Source of the DNA: Saccharina japonica
Taxonomy: Eukaryota; Sar; Phaeophyceae; Laminariales; Laminariaceae
Length of the DNA stretch: 64,000 bases
Assembly (NCBI GenBank): GCA_008828725.1
Contig: MEHQ01002940.1
Location: 23,100 to 87,099 of the forward strand
Direction: 5' to 3'
The position numbers and the translations under genes are program-made. Below, piece after piece: positions 11,646 to 22,349 of the stretch. The notes beneath the pieces are model-generated. The model made no database searches and had not been told where the DNA came from. It was given only the letters and a program-made list of their open reading frames with translations. Position 1 is the first letter of the stretch. Each line of letters opens with the position of its first letter.

Positions 11646-13111
11646 TAACGATAGCAGCGGCGGCTTGTTGTTCTGTTTCGGCAGGGGTTTGTAGTTCATA
11701 AAAATATGAGTAATCCGACGTTTTGTTTTTTTTTACATTGCCGTCTACAGCAGTAGTGGTTGGTGTGGCATTGGGGTTGATGTCCTGCTGCAGCGTTTTG
11801 CTGGTTGAAACAGCCAGGAGTTTTTATTTTTGTTTTTATTATGAAAATGTAAAAATACGTCAGCTGTGAGTACGACCGATTGACGGTTGAAACTCACCTT
11901 TGCAAGCTACGTGGTATTTATTATTATAAGGAACCCCCTAAAATTAAAATCAGGGGTTTTTGTGTCTTGTAACGATGGACTCGGCCCAGCTCGCATGCGT
12001 ATAGGTGGCGCGGTGTTTTTTTGTGGCGGTAAACAAGTGGAGGACCGATTCCCGAAATCGTGACTTTTATTTGAGAGGTTTGGTTGGTTTTACGTTTTTT
12101 TTTTTCTTCTTTCAAAACAACTGCAGTTGAAGGTACAGATCCGCCTAGGCCGATCGGTGTGGCTGTAGTTTTTTTTTCCTTCTATTTTTGGTGGTAACAG
12201 CGGCAGCAACAGCAACATCAGCAGCAGATTTCGCACGCGAATGCTGCAGCTATCACGCGCCCAACTGCTGAAGTTCAGCAGCGCATTGCTCCTACTACTA
12301 CTCATCATGTCGTCGTCGCGGCAAGCGGGTAATTCAAGCTGGTCTTGTCTTGTGTGTGGTGTTCTAGCGAGCTCGGTCGTTCTGAAAAATACGATTCGAA
12401 CTCATAAAAAAATTGTGCTGTTGAGTGGAATTTAGGCTTGCTTTTTTGCGAGACTCGCCTCACTCCGCTCGCAACGTGTCTTTGTCTTGTGTCGTAAATT
12501 CCTAGCCAGCTCGGGGTTTATGGGGGGAAAAAAAAGCTGCTCCGAGCTCAAGGATATTTTGCTGCGCTGTGTGTGGCGCAAAAGAGAGCTGTTTTTGAGA
12601 GTTTGCCTCACACCACTGGCGATTGCAGAAACTGCCGGACTCGCCACTGCCCAGCAACAACAGCGGTGTCGTGTTTCCACTACTTGTGTCTCCGCTGTAC
12701 CAAGCGGGTAGGGCTTGTCTTGTCTTGTGTGCCGTGCTTTAGGTCTTGTCTTGTGTGCCGTGCTTTAGGGGGCTTGATGTTTTCAAAACCTGTTCGGTAT
12801 GTGTATGTGTACGTTTCGCGCACTCGAGTTTGTCTCCCGGTGCTTTTGCTTTTTGGCGGTTTGCGAAACGGCCGCAACGGTGGGGTGTTTAAAAATCCCG
12901 AGCATTAAAACAGATTTGTTTTATTTATCTAGTTCAATTATTAATCTTATTTATCTAGTTCAATTCTTAAGTGAAAAATACGGGGAAACCCTTAGCTGTG
13001 ACAAGCTTTCAGAGGCAAGGCAACGCTGCCCCAGCAAAGCAGCCACCGCGGACCAGTAAATAGCGGCGAACACGGTAATCGCAGCCGTGACACGGGAGTG
13101 AAATTAGCGTT
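11646..13111. other. Intergenic stretch without a supported gene
   Basis: No coding region is recognised. A hydrophobic reading frame at 12241-12330 (LLLLLL core) looks composed of CTA/CTG-type repeats. A motif like 'cttgtcttgtgtgccgtgctttagg' occurs twice in tandem at 12716-12770, with relatives near 12340 and 12480. Confidence 0.4.
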
Positions 13112-13537
13112 ACAGTAGCCCCCCCCCCAGTAAGGCGGTGGTGTGCGACCAGAGCAAGATGACCGCCTTATAGAGGGAAACCGCCTTATTCATTCCAGGT
13201 AATGAGTGCAATTCCCCAGTCGCACCAAGCGATTTTGACCGCCTTAGGGCCATTCTTATCGAGCAGCTTTTTTCCATAATTTCCAGTATTTTTTCCAAAA
13301 AAAAAAGGAAATCTTGGAAATCCTGGAAATTATGGAACTATTGGAAATTCTTTAGAGGGCAAAATGTTTGGAAGGCTTCACGTTCCAATAAATGGGGAAA
13401 AAAATGGAAAAAATGGAAATCTAAAAAATTGCGCGAAAAAAAACATGGAAATTTTGGAAATTTATGGCTCCGATAAGAACGACCCTTATAGAGGGATACC
13501 GCCTTACTCAGACCGCCTTATGAGGGGGACCCCTACG
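13112..13537. mobile_element. Nested TIR element (accgccttat type)
   Basis: The outer ends 'gtagccccccccccagtaaggcgg' and 'ccgccttatgagggggacccctac' are imperfect inverted repeats, with 'accgccttatagaggga' motifs inside both. The termini resemble those of the elements at 17992 and 26323. A second element (13244-13488) has inserted into it. Confidence 0.5.
13244..13488. mobile_element. MITE family F, copy 1 (inside another element)
   Basis: Inverted ends: 'ttagggccattcttatcgagcagc' and the reverse complement of 'gctccgataagaacgaccctta'. The interior is A-rich, with many 'ggaaatt/ttggaaat' motifs. A second copy is at 15473-15720. Confidence 0.6.
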
Positions 13538-13941
13538 TTTTTCAGCGCGTAGCAACCGTTGGTGGGACCCATCTTCTGTGTTGGAAATCGCGGTGAGGCA
13601 GCCATCTCTCTCGAGACAACAATGTCAGCACTACGTACGTAGTCGTGTAGCAACGGCGGGGCCGCGGCCACTACAAGGCGACTGCTGTTCCGGCCCGGCC
13701 CCAGCAACGCAACGGACCGCGGAGCAATAAAAAATAACTGTCGCGGTGTATCTTGTGCGTGGTAATCGCAACTTCGACACAGCGAGCGGTATCAGCAACA
13801 AATAGCGGTGTATGTAGTAGTAGCCGCAACGATGACAAAGCGGTGTCGGCAATCAGTTGCCGTGACGCTATCGCCCGTACGAGGCAGCAGTCTCAGCACT
13901 ATTACTAGCCATGCAGCAACAACACAGTATGGTTCTGGCCC

Positions 13942-14430
13942 CTACAAGACAACCATTCCGGCCCCCACACCGTGGTATAGCTGTAGCGAGAGCATAGCCC
14001 TTAGGTCGAGAGGTCTAGGGTCGGGATGAGACAGACAGTCTATGCATTGGCTATCTTTGCAAGTACCCTGTGGGTCTTGCCACTGGGAGGCAAAGATCTC
14101 AACAAGCCGACATACGAAATTCACACTGGGATGGATCAAAATCTGATCAATCTCAAGGTAGGCGATGAACCGATCGAGCCGACGAGGTGCGCTTGTACGC
14201 ATCACAAGGGGTAGAGCGTGCTTCTGGTGTATGGGAGGAAGCCTCCCTGGAAGATGGATGGTAATCTGATTGCTTAAAGCCACAGGTCGTTGCGATGACC
14301 AAGTGAACAAGAGCGAGTGACCAAAAGAGTGGCTACTCGACAAATAGGGAGGGGCCGCAAACACCGCGTCCCCTGTTATTACGAAAACGCCTAATATCGC
14401 AACTACTAAAACGGTCCTGAAACGTAACAT
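13942..14430 (-). CDS. ORF with predicted signal peptide, unknown function
   Basis: The ATG at 14430 opens a 162-codon frame whose first 27 residues form a classic secretion signal: basic start (MLRFRT), hydrophobic core (VLVVAILGVFVI), and an AVFA-like cleavage site before AP. The remainder has no recognised domain but contains Cys-rich CKDSQCIDC. The block is duplicated at 14620-15072, where the same N-terminus occurs but the frame is disrupted. It may be a small secreted protein or a chance frame in a repeat. No splice structure was assigned. Confidence 0.25.
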   Translation of the reverse strand: MLRFRTVLVVAILGVFVITGDAVFAAPPYLSSSHSFGHSLLFTWSSQRPVALSNQITIHLPGRLPPIHQKHALPLVMRTSAPRRLDRFIAYLEIDQILIHPSVNFVCRLVEIFASQWQDPQGTCKDSQCIDCLSHPDPRPLDLRAMLSLQLYHGVGAGMVVL

Positions 14431-15072
14431 CCCCCCTAGCATAATGCGATGACAGGGCAATATGCTACAGCAATCTGGGACTATAACCAAGGGTAAAGAA
14501 CCGCAAGACCCAATACAAAAATAACAGTCTCGGGGATAGGCAAAAACAAACCGAAAAAGTGGTCAGTACACCACTTTGTGGCTGTGGAAACCCGACTTCG
14601 ATTCTCGGATTGGACACCATGTAGCGAGAGCATCGCCCTTAGGTTGAGGGGTCTAGGGTCAGGAGGAGGCAGACAGTCTATGCATTGACTATCTTTGCAA
14701 GTACCCTCTGGGTCTTGCCACTGGGAGGCAAATATCTCAACAAGCCGACATACGGTTTTCATAAGATGGATAGTAATCTGACCAACCTCAAGGTAGGCGA
14801 TGAATCGATCGAGCCGATGAGGTGAGCTCGTACGTATCTCAAGGGGGTAGATCGTGCTTCTGGTGTATAGGGGGAAGTCTCCCTGGAAGATGGATGGTAA
14901 TATGATTGCTTAAAACCACAGGTCGTTGCGATGACCAAGTAAAGAAGAGCGAGCTACCAAAAGGGCGGCTACTCGACAAAAATGGGGAGGGGCCGCAAAC
15001 ACCGCGTCCCCTGTTATTACGAAAACGCCTAATATTGTAACTACTGAAACGGTCCTGAACCGTAACATAACC
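13980..15072. repeat. Imperfect direct duplication of a ~440-bp block
   Basis: 13980-14430 and 14620-15072 share long matches, including 'gtagcgagagcat', 'cagacagtctatgcattg', 'gggtcttgccactgggaggc' and 'ggggccgcaaacaccgcgtc'. The copies are separated by about 190 bp. The second copy lacks a short piece near 14780. Confidence 0.8.
14910..15068 (-). pseudogene. Second copy of the signal-peptide ORF, shortened
   Basis: The frame starts at 15068 with almost the same hydrophobic N-terminus as the ORF at 14430 (MLRFRTVSVVTILGVFV). It leaves the shared frame after the APP motif and stops after 52 residues. Confidence 0.3.
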
Positions 15073-15080
15073 ACGGAAGC

Positions 15081-15265
15081 TACAATGTAGTACAGGACAC
15101 CTCTTAAGAAACAGGCTAATAAGAAAGCCAGGCTGATATTTAGAGGAAAATAATAAATTCGAGAGTCGTTACCTTGAAATGAGTTGTATAGAAAGCACCC
15201 CCTCTCGAATAAGAAACCCAGTCTGGACCAGCTTTCCTGTTTCCTATTATATGTCCTATACTGTA
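15081..15265. mobile_element. MITE family G, copy 1
   Basis: The ends 'gtagtacaggac' and 'gtcctatactgta' are inverted. The interior 'aagaaacccagtctgg' and 'aataaattcgagag' are shared with 34963-35130. Confidence 0.55.
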
Positions 15266-15472
15266 GGCAGTGGTGCCAGCAGCAGTGGCATACATAATAT
15301 AGCAACCACCGGGTAGATAAATATCGGTGTAAGCAACCGCAACTATGGTAGACACATCAGCTGCGTCGGCAACCAGATCCCCATACGATATGGCCTATTA
15401 ATGATACAAAACGATCGGCTTATTAGACTGTTCCAGGTATACACAAATGGCATTCCAAGGATAAGGCATGCC

Positions 15473-15720
15473 TTAGGGTCGTTCTTTATCGAGCAATTTG
15501 CTTCCAAAATTTTCATTTTTTTTTTCTCCAAAAATAAACAGGAAAAACAGGATATATATATCTTTGGAAAGTTTGGATTTTTAACAGAGGGCAAAATATT
15601 TGGAAGGCTTCGCATTCCAATATTTGTAAATTATTTTTGGAATATACGGACATCCTAAAAATTGCGCGAAACAACTATTGGAAATTTTGGGGGAAAGTTG
15701 CTCGATAAGAACTACCCTTA
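15473..15720. mobile_element. MITE family F, copy 2
   Basis: Ends 'ttagggtcgttctttatcgagc' and 'gctcgataagaactaccctta' are inverted repeats. A/T-rich interior like copy 1 at 13244-13488. Confidence 0.65.
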
Positions 15721-17140
15721 AAGGGCATATGTCTCCCTGAAGCAATCATGGAGCCGCTTGTTCAATCAAGTTTTTCTTGTTGTTAATCCATACACCAGGT
15801 ATGCTTGAAATTGCCCTGAAACGACGCCAAAAAAAACACGCACACACCACTCTGTCCCGAAACATAAGGGCCGTTTGGATGGAAAATTAATATGCAACCT
15901 GTTCTTGTATTTACGCTGGCGGCGTCGATCGATTTCGACCGAAACGTTAAGAGTTTGGAATTTTGATATAAAACGGAATGCGTACATAGGGTCCAGAGGC
16001 ACTGAAACGGAGAGGTCAGCCAGACAAGACAAGCTTAAGCTTTGGGCTACCGCGTCGAGACCCCCTATATCCACGCAGGGAGATATTTTTTTTATAAAAA
16101 CAACCGCGCATCACGGCCGTTTGCCCCAAAAGCATGAGGGAAGGTCCTCGTCTTGGATATATATGGAGTTTGCCACTGCCTCCCAACCTTGGCTGGGCTG
16201 GGTTGCTATTATTCTTCAAAGAAATCCGTTCACTGGTGGCGCAGGTTGAATCACGCCTTCTTACGTACAACATCTCTCTCGTGACCAGCGTTGAGCCGGA
16301 AAATGACGGCCGACGATGCTTCCAAGCTCAACAACAACAAGAATACAAAAATAAAAACCATCATAGCAGGGCATGCCTGCCGACCGACCAAGACCACAAC
16401 TAGTGAACGGGTCCTGGACCGATTTCAGAATCGGTTTCGAAACGACGTGATCATCGACGGGTTGATACCCACCTGCCCTACTGACAAAAAAGAGATTGTG
16501 GGTCCGCAAGCAGCTTTTCCCGCGCGCACGTCCAAACAACAGCAACCAATCGAAAAGAGTACGTAGCTAGCGCGGACCCTGGACAGTCTCTCCAGCCCGC
16601 CTTGCACGTAATGGGAGTAGGGCCCCACAATAAATTGGCCAGTCAGGAAACCGCGGGCACGAGATATGTCTTCCTCTCTGTACCAGGTAAACGAAATTGT
16701 TGCATATCGTACGCTGTGTTCCTAGGGCAGCCGCTATCCGCACCACCTCCTGCCCTCATCGGATACCTCTTTCTCTCTCTTTCCCTCTCTTTCTGTCTCC
16801 CCCTCTCTCTGTCTCTCTTTATCTCTCTTTCGGCAGTCTGGCGATACAGTAGTAGTAGTAGTCGGGTGTCGGTCCTTCCCCACCCACCCCATCCCACTGG
16901 TCGATGTAGATGCCGCTACATACATACCACCGAACAAAAAACACGAAAAACACTGGTACCCGGGGTAATAAGTGCGACGAGTCCAAAACAGCAGCGATCA
17001 CGCCCATTTTATTTTTGTTGTTTCTCCCTAAAAGGCATCATTCATTACCAAGTCCTTCTCCTGCATCCCGGAAGCTTGCGCGGCATTCCATTTTTTTTTT
17101 CGTTTCGCATGGCTGGCAAATTGGTCCATCTACCCGTTTT

Positions 17141-17176
<36 letters not shown>

Positions 17177-17991
17177 TGCCACAAGCAACACACGACCTGT
17201 GAACGACAATGTCACGATAAAACCCTCGACGGACAGTAATTAGTTAGACCTGAAAAATATACAAAAACACGTCGACCACCACAATGCCCGGGACGTGCAC
17301 ACAACAAAGAACAAACAACAAACACCAATCACAACAAAAACCATAACCCTCAATAGCCTATAGCCCTCCCGGGCTTTTCTTTTCCCTCAATAGACTACAG
17401 CAGCCCTCCGCGGCTGGCTTTCTCACTACTACAGTAGGCGATCGCCCTCCCCGACCATCTTCGTACCTCCACTACTTCTACTACTACTACTGCTGGACAA
17501 CACACTAGTGTAATGTATGTGACAATGAGCCCGGTGGACCAAGCAAGTAGGCTACTACTGCTAAACAATACACTGGCTTAATGTATACGCCAGGGAGCCC
17601 GGTGGACCAAGCAAGGCTCCGTTTTTCCCGCAAAATCAATCCTCAAAATTAATCCCTCAGAAGTGCGTAAAATTCCGCAAACTTGAAAAAACAAAAACTC
17701 AAAAATGAATCCTCCAAACCTGAGCCGGATCAAATGGCGATAAGGCGTTGGTTTTTTTTCCGAATAAAGGATAAAGACCATCCATATACCACCAACGGAG
17801 ACAGCTTAGCTATATTTTTTACGTCGTCGTACGGCTATAGCTATAGGTGTGTCATAATTTGCAAAATGGGCCTGTTGGCTCCACATTTTTGCTGTGGCCT
17901 CCCACGATAGGCGCCGACAACACGCTTCCGACTAACCTCGTACTGGTATAATAAAGCACCCCAATAAATCAACCGGCATGCAAAGTGCCGT
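15721..17991. other. Intergenic stretch, no supported gene
   Basis: Only short open frames without recognised motifs. Contains a C/T-rich tract (16770-16830), a (GA)n microsatellite (17141-17175), and a direct duplication at 17485-17620 built on 'gagcccggtggaccaagcaag'. Confidence 0.4.
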
Positions 17992-18368
17992 ATACAGCAG
18001 TAGCGGTCCTTGTATGGTGCCGGTGTGCACCAGCCAACGAAACCGGCACCATAGCGGCAACCGGCACTATAGCGGAAACCGGCACTATAGCGGCGACCCG
18101 CACTATAGCGGCAACCGGCACTACAGCGGCAAACGGCACTACAGCGGCAACCGGCACTATAGCGGCAACCGGCACTATAGCGGCAAACGGCACTATAGCG
18201 ACAACCGGCACTATAGCGGCAAACGGCACTATAGCGCCAACCGGCACTATAGCGCCAACCCGCACTAGTACTCCGCACACTGCCACACAGGTTAATCCCA
18301 TCTGTACCAAGCGACTTCACCGGCACTATCGCGGGCAGCCGGCACTAAAGAGGGGCCCCCTACTGTAC
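17992..18368. mobile_element. MITE family D with internal minisatellite, copy 1
   Basis: The ends 'cagcagtagcggtcct' and 'aggggccccctactg' are degenerate inverted repeats. The interior tract 18045-18265 is a roughly 18-bp tandem repeat, 'cggcactatagcggcaac'. The shorter copy at 26323-26501 has only about two of these units but the same flanks, so the repeat expanded inside the element. Confidence 0.6.
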
Positions 18369-18379
18369 CCTGGCAGTAC

Positions 18380-18468
18380 TTAACCCATTCAGAACTGAAA
18401 AACGTATCCCACACTATTTCCAAGTAGTTTTTCCCCAAAAACGTGGGACCAATTCTTAAGGGGTTAAG
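18380..18468. mobile_element. MITE family B, single copy
   Basis: Ends 'ttaacccattcagaactg' and 'ttcttaaggggttaa' are inverted repeats around an 'aatttccaagtagt'-type core. Confidence 0.6.
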
Positions 18469-18469
18469 A

Positions 18470-20160
18470 CCCCCCCCCCTGCATTCATTTATGAGCCGAT
18501 TCGTTTTTGTTCAACGCAAGGGGGGGGCACAATAAGCGAGAAACGCGCCTTCTCTTTGGAAAAGAACTTGTCGAGACCTTTCCGTATCATCCGCATCGCT
18601 CGGCGTATGCACTCAAACTCGTTGTCGAGAAAATTACCTCGGAAACTCGGTCGACGAGGGGGCGGTTCAATCTCGCGTGTTATACCGCCGTCCGCCTGCG
18701 CCCGACAGATAACTCACTTCCAATTGCGGTGCATCAGGGGCATCCCCCTCCCTTCGCACACCACAGTCTATCCGCGAATGACCATCCTACGGGTGTGATC
18801 CTCGTCTCCTTTTTTGTTTTTGTTTTTTTTGTGCAAAGCTTCAGCTTCAGACTCTCTCTCGACTCCACAACAAAAGCACGAGCACACAGTAAAAAGTACG
18901 CGCTCGTTCGAATCCACAATAAAACCACGAGTCCACAATAAAAGCACGCGCGCTCTCTGTCTCTTCCAGGCGAAAACCTCGCCTCACGAACAAACCGCAA
19001 TTGTGACCCTGCCCCCACGACCACCAGGGATGGACACAACAAAAGAGAGCACAGCGTATTTCGCGCGCGATCGTTCCTTGGAGATAGATGCACCTGCTAT
19101 ACCCCAAAATTGTTCCCACCACTCCACAAAATGTTCCCTTCCGCACACTCATATGCTCCGAATGGTCGCCAATACTCGCTACGAAAAACAATAATGCCTC
19201 CTGTGTTCCGCACACCAAAATGTTCCGCACACTCACACATTCGGAACGGTCGCCACACTCGCTACGAAAAGAAAAAAAAACCATGCCTCCTTTGTTTTTC
19301 CTCCTACGACCAAAATCTATATCTGTGTGTGGCCCCTCGCGTGTGAAGCGGGTGGGCTAATGGTGGATGATTTGAGGGAGCCACTCCCGCCCTTCCCACA
19401 AAAAACCGCCACATGTAAAACCAGCGTTGCCTGCCAGCGCGTCAATCTCTATTTGGCACCGCTCGCTTCCCGCCGGCCTGTCGTGCGTCCTCGAAAAAAC
19501 GACCAAAACTCACAGGCGCGACGAAGCTTGCCAAAGCGCGCCGAAGCGTTGCTGAAGCATTGCCGAAGCATTGCCGAAGCGTTGCCGAAGCGTGCCGATA
19601 TAAGCAAACGAAAGCAATCTGACCAAAAAGCTCAGTGCCAAGCCGACAAAAGAGGCAAGGAAACGCCGCATCTCTCTCTACCAAAACCTCTGCCGCGCAC
19701 GTAAGCTGCGAGGCAGAAAGTGTGACCACGTACTACGTAGACTAAAAACCAATTCCGCGCTAATATTAACAGTATGAGCAGCCTTATAACACCAAGATCG
19801 AATCGATATTTTTAACCTTCTTGATCGCTGCGTCTCCTACGCTATAACTACTGAACCCCATGTGGAACTCCTACTCGTAGATATCAACATGCCCGTGAAT
19901 GTAAGGACCATTTGATTAATCATAGTAACATCAAAACGATTAATTATGTTCACGGACATAAATTGATTTTTTCAACGCCCTAGCTTGCTTTCCTTGTATC
20001 CGCAATCAAGCCGGTCGACAAGTCATGCCTCCTCCTCCTCCTCCAGTAAAAGAGAAAATATGACGCCGTTCCGGTTCGAAAACGAACGGCGACCTTCGGT
20101 GCACACAATAAAGTTTGCTCGGGTCTGCCTTTTGTCCTATAAACCCTTACCACGCATCGG
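18470..20160. other. Intergenic stretch, no supported gene
   Basis: Open frames here are repeat-derived. Repeated motifs: 'ccacaataaaagcacg' (18890-18955), 'gttccgcacactcacac' with 'cgctacgaaa' (19130-19275), and 'gaagcattgcc' (19545-19595). Confidence 0.4.
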
Positions 20161-20164
20161 TCGG

Positions 20165-20545
20165 ACAGACATATCACAATCTGTAGACAGATCACGATCT
20201 GTAGACAGATCACGATCCGTAAACATATCACGATTTGTAGACAGATCACGGCCTGTAGACTCATTACGATATGTAGATACATCACGATTTGTAGACAAAT
20301 CACGATCTACGTAGACCTATCACGATCTGTAGATAGGTCACCATCTACGTAGGCCTATCACGATCTGTAGACAACTCACGATCTACGTAGACATATCACG
20401 ATCTGTAGACAAATCACGATCTACGTAGACATCACGATCTACGTAGACCTATCACGATCTGTAGACATATCACGATCTGTGGACAGATCACAATCTGTAG
20501 ACAAATCACGATCTGTAGACAAATCACGATATGTATATCACGACA
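20165..20545. repeat. ~18-21 bp minisatellite (atcacgatctgtagac)
   Basis: About 20 units of 'atcacgatctgtagacaa' and the variant 'atcacgatctacgtagac'. It ends where a copy of the dispersed 'gatcatgcag' family begins. Confidence 0.9.
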
Positions 20546-20559
20546 TCGATATTCTAGAT

Positions 20560-20790
20560 CCTACCTCTGCCGTTATGAGGTATTGTGCGGGATCTGTGTA
20601 TAGTTAGCACACACACCCAACCCAGGAAACATGTTGCTACACAAAAGATTATGCAATGCAGATCATCATACGGCTTCTGCCCGGCAACATCAGCTAGATC
20701 ATACAGATCATGCATACCCAGTCGGGAAATCTATCTTCCCTGAAAGCAGACCTAGATCATTCAAGTGGCGATCGGTGATTCGGCCGATGA
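20560..20790 (+). repeat. Dispersed 'gatcatgcag' family, copy
   Basis: Includes 'cacccaacccaggaaacatg', 'gcagatcatcatacggcttc' and 'cagctagatcatacagatca', as in the other family copies. Confidence 0.55.
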
Positions 20791-20926
20791 GTGAAACCTT
20801 CCTATTCGCTTGTCGTGGTGGTGGTCACCAAGTTTACCAACAACCTCCTCTTTTTTTGTTTCATGGGGCTGTGTGGAAAAAACCTCACGCACCCCCCACA
20901 GACGACCGCGCAAAAACAAGCAAACA

Positions 20927-21090
20927 AAAAAACAAACAAACAAACAAACAAACAAACAAAACTACGTCAGAACAATAGGCGCGAAATCTATACCTGGTAA
21001 TAATAGACGGAAAACAACGAACACATACAAACATGACAGCAAAAAAAAAAGACAAAAATGGGGGGGGGGGGGGGGGAGGGGGGGGGGTGT
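20927..21090. repeat. (AAAC)n and poly-G simple repeats
   Basis: An (AAAC)n run at about 20927-20963 and an almost pure G run at about 21060-21087. Confidence 0.9.
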
Positions 21091-21374
21091 ATACGCTCTT
21101 GCAGCCAGCAAAGTTAGCGATACTCTCGACTCCCACCAAAGGTTTCCAGTTGCAGACATTTCCATCGGGTCAGCGATGACTGCCGGATAAATGTCGTGGG
21201 TCCCCCCCACTACATGTTAGCGGAGCAACGGTGCCGGGCCGGTCGCTGGCCTTGGATGTCTCGACAGGTAGACGTACGCTCTAAATGGCCAACAAATCGC
21301 CCCCAAGGTTGGGTCGAAAAGGTGCGGCGTCTGCCGCCGGCCCGTGCTGTGCCATTTCACACAACACACACGGT

Positions 21375-21612
21375 TCCAGTTCAGAAAAGTTCCAAAAACG
21401 GTTCCCGTTTAGAACGGTTCCCGTTTGGAACGGTTCCCGTTTAGAACGGTTCCCGTTTAGAACGGTTCCCGTTTAAAACAGTTCCCGTTTAGAACGGTTC
21501 CCGTCCAGGACGGTTTCCATTTCACAACGGTTTCCGTTCACAACGGTTCCAAAAAAGGTTCCAGTACAGGACGGTTCCCGTTCAGAACGGATCCAAGAAC
21601 GGATCCAAGAAC
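21375..21612. repeat. ~17-bp minisatellite (gaacggttcccgttta)
   Basis: At least ten units of 'gaacggttcccgttta' with substitutions. Each unit is partly self-complementary ('gaac...gttc'), so the array can form short hairpins. Confidence 0.9.
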
Positions 21613-21664
21613 GGTCCTAAATCAGAAACGTCCGTCGGGAACTTCAAGCCCATACGGCATGGCC

Positions 21665-21960
21665 AATGCTCGGAAAAAAAACACACACACACACAAACAC
21701 AAAAAACACAGTGAGTGTCCAACTTTGCCGAATGTTGAAGACAGTTGGTCGGAAAAAAACAAACACTGTGCCCAACGTACCAATGTTGAAGACCGTTGGT
21801 TCGAAAAGGAAAAACAAACAACGTGCCAAACGTAACCAAATGTATGGAGACCGTTGGATCGAACAAAACAAACACACCAGTGAGTGTCCGACGTGCCTAT
21901 TGTAAGTAAATGTTGAAGACCGATGGTATCCAACGTACAGCATGTTGGAGACCGTTGATC
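21665..21960. repeat. ~65-bp degenerate tandem repeat
   Basis: Four to five units built on 'atgttgaagaccgttgg' followed by an A-rich 'aaaacaaaca' tract. Confidence 0.75.
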
Positions 21961-22349
21961 CCTACAGCAACATCGCGCGAGCTCGAAACGGCCAACGCAA
22001 CCTCGTCCACCGCCAATCCCCCCAAAAGAAGATTGCCAGTACGTAATGGCCATCATTGTACCTCAAGCGCTCCGCACCAGAGCTCCGTCAACCGCGAAAA
22101 AAAAACGCGATTGTTGGAAAACCCCTTGGCTATTTTCCTAAACACTGAAAACAAAAAGCATCCCACACTCAATTGTTCCACGTCGCTTGCCCTAAAGCCA
22201 GAATGCAGTGCTAAAAATCGTGTTAAGGGCTGCACCTCTCCCTTTTGGAGACAACAACAACAACAACAAAATCGATTTGGATTGTTTCAAGAGTGAATGT
22301 CCTTTTTTTGCGTAAGTGTAAAATAAAACCTAGGACAAGGGGGGGGCTA
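21961..22349. other. Downstream region of gene 2
   Basis: No gene is recognised. A short (CAA)n run lies at 22250-22270. No confident AATAAA signal was found on the minus strand just after the stop codon of gene 2. Confidence 0.35.

Noticed and set aside
16291-16566. Lys/Thr-rich 91-codon frame
   Set aside because: No homologous motif, no convincing splice borders, and alternative frames of similar length overlap it.
18507-18941. 144-codon frame on the plus strand
   Set aside because: No motif; its second half lies in repeated 'cacaataaaagcacg' sequence.
20165-20545. Spacer-like array resembling CRISPR
   Set aside because: The units are contiguous 18-21 bp minisatellite repeats without unique spacers.
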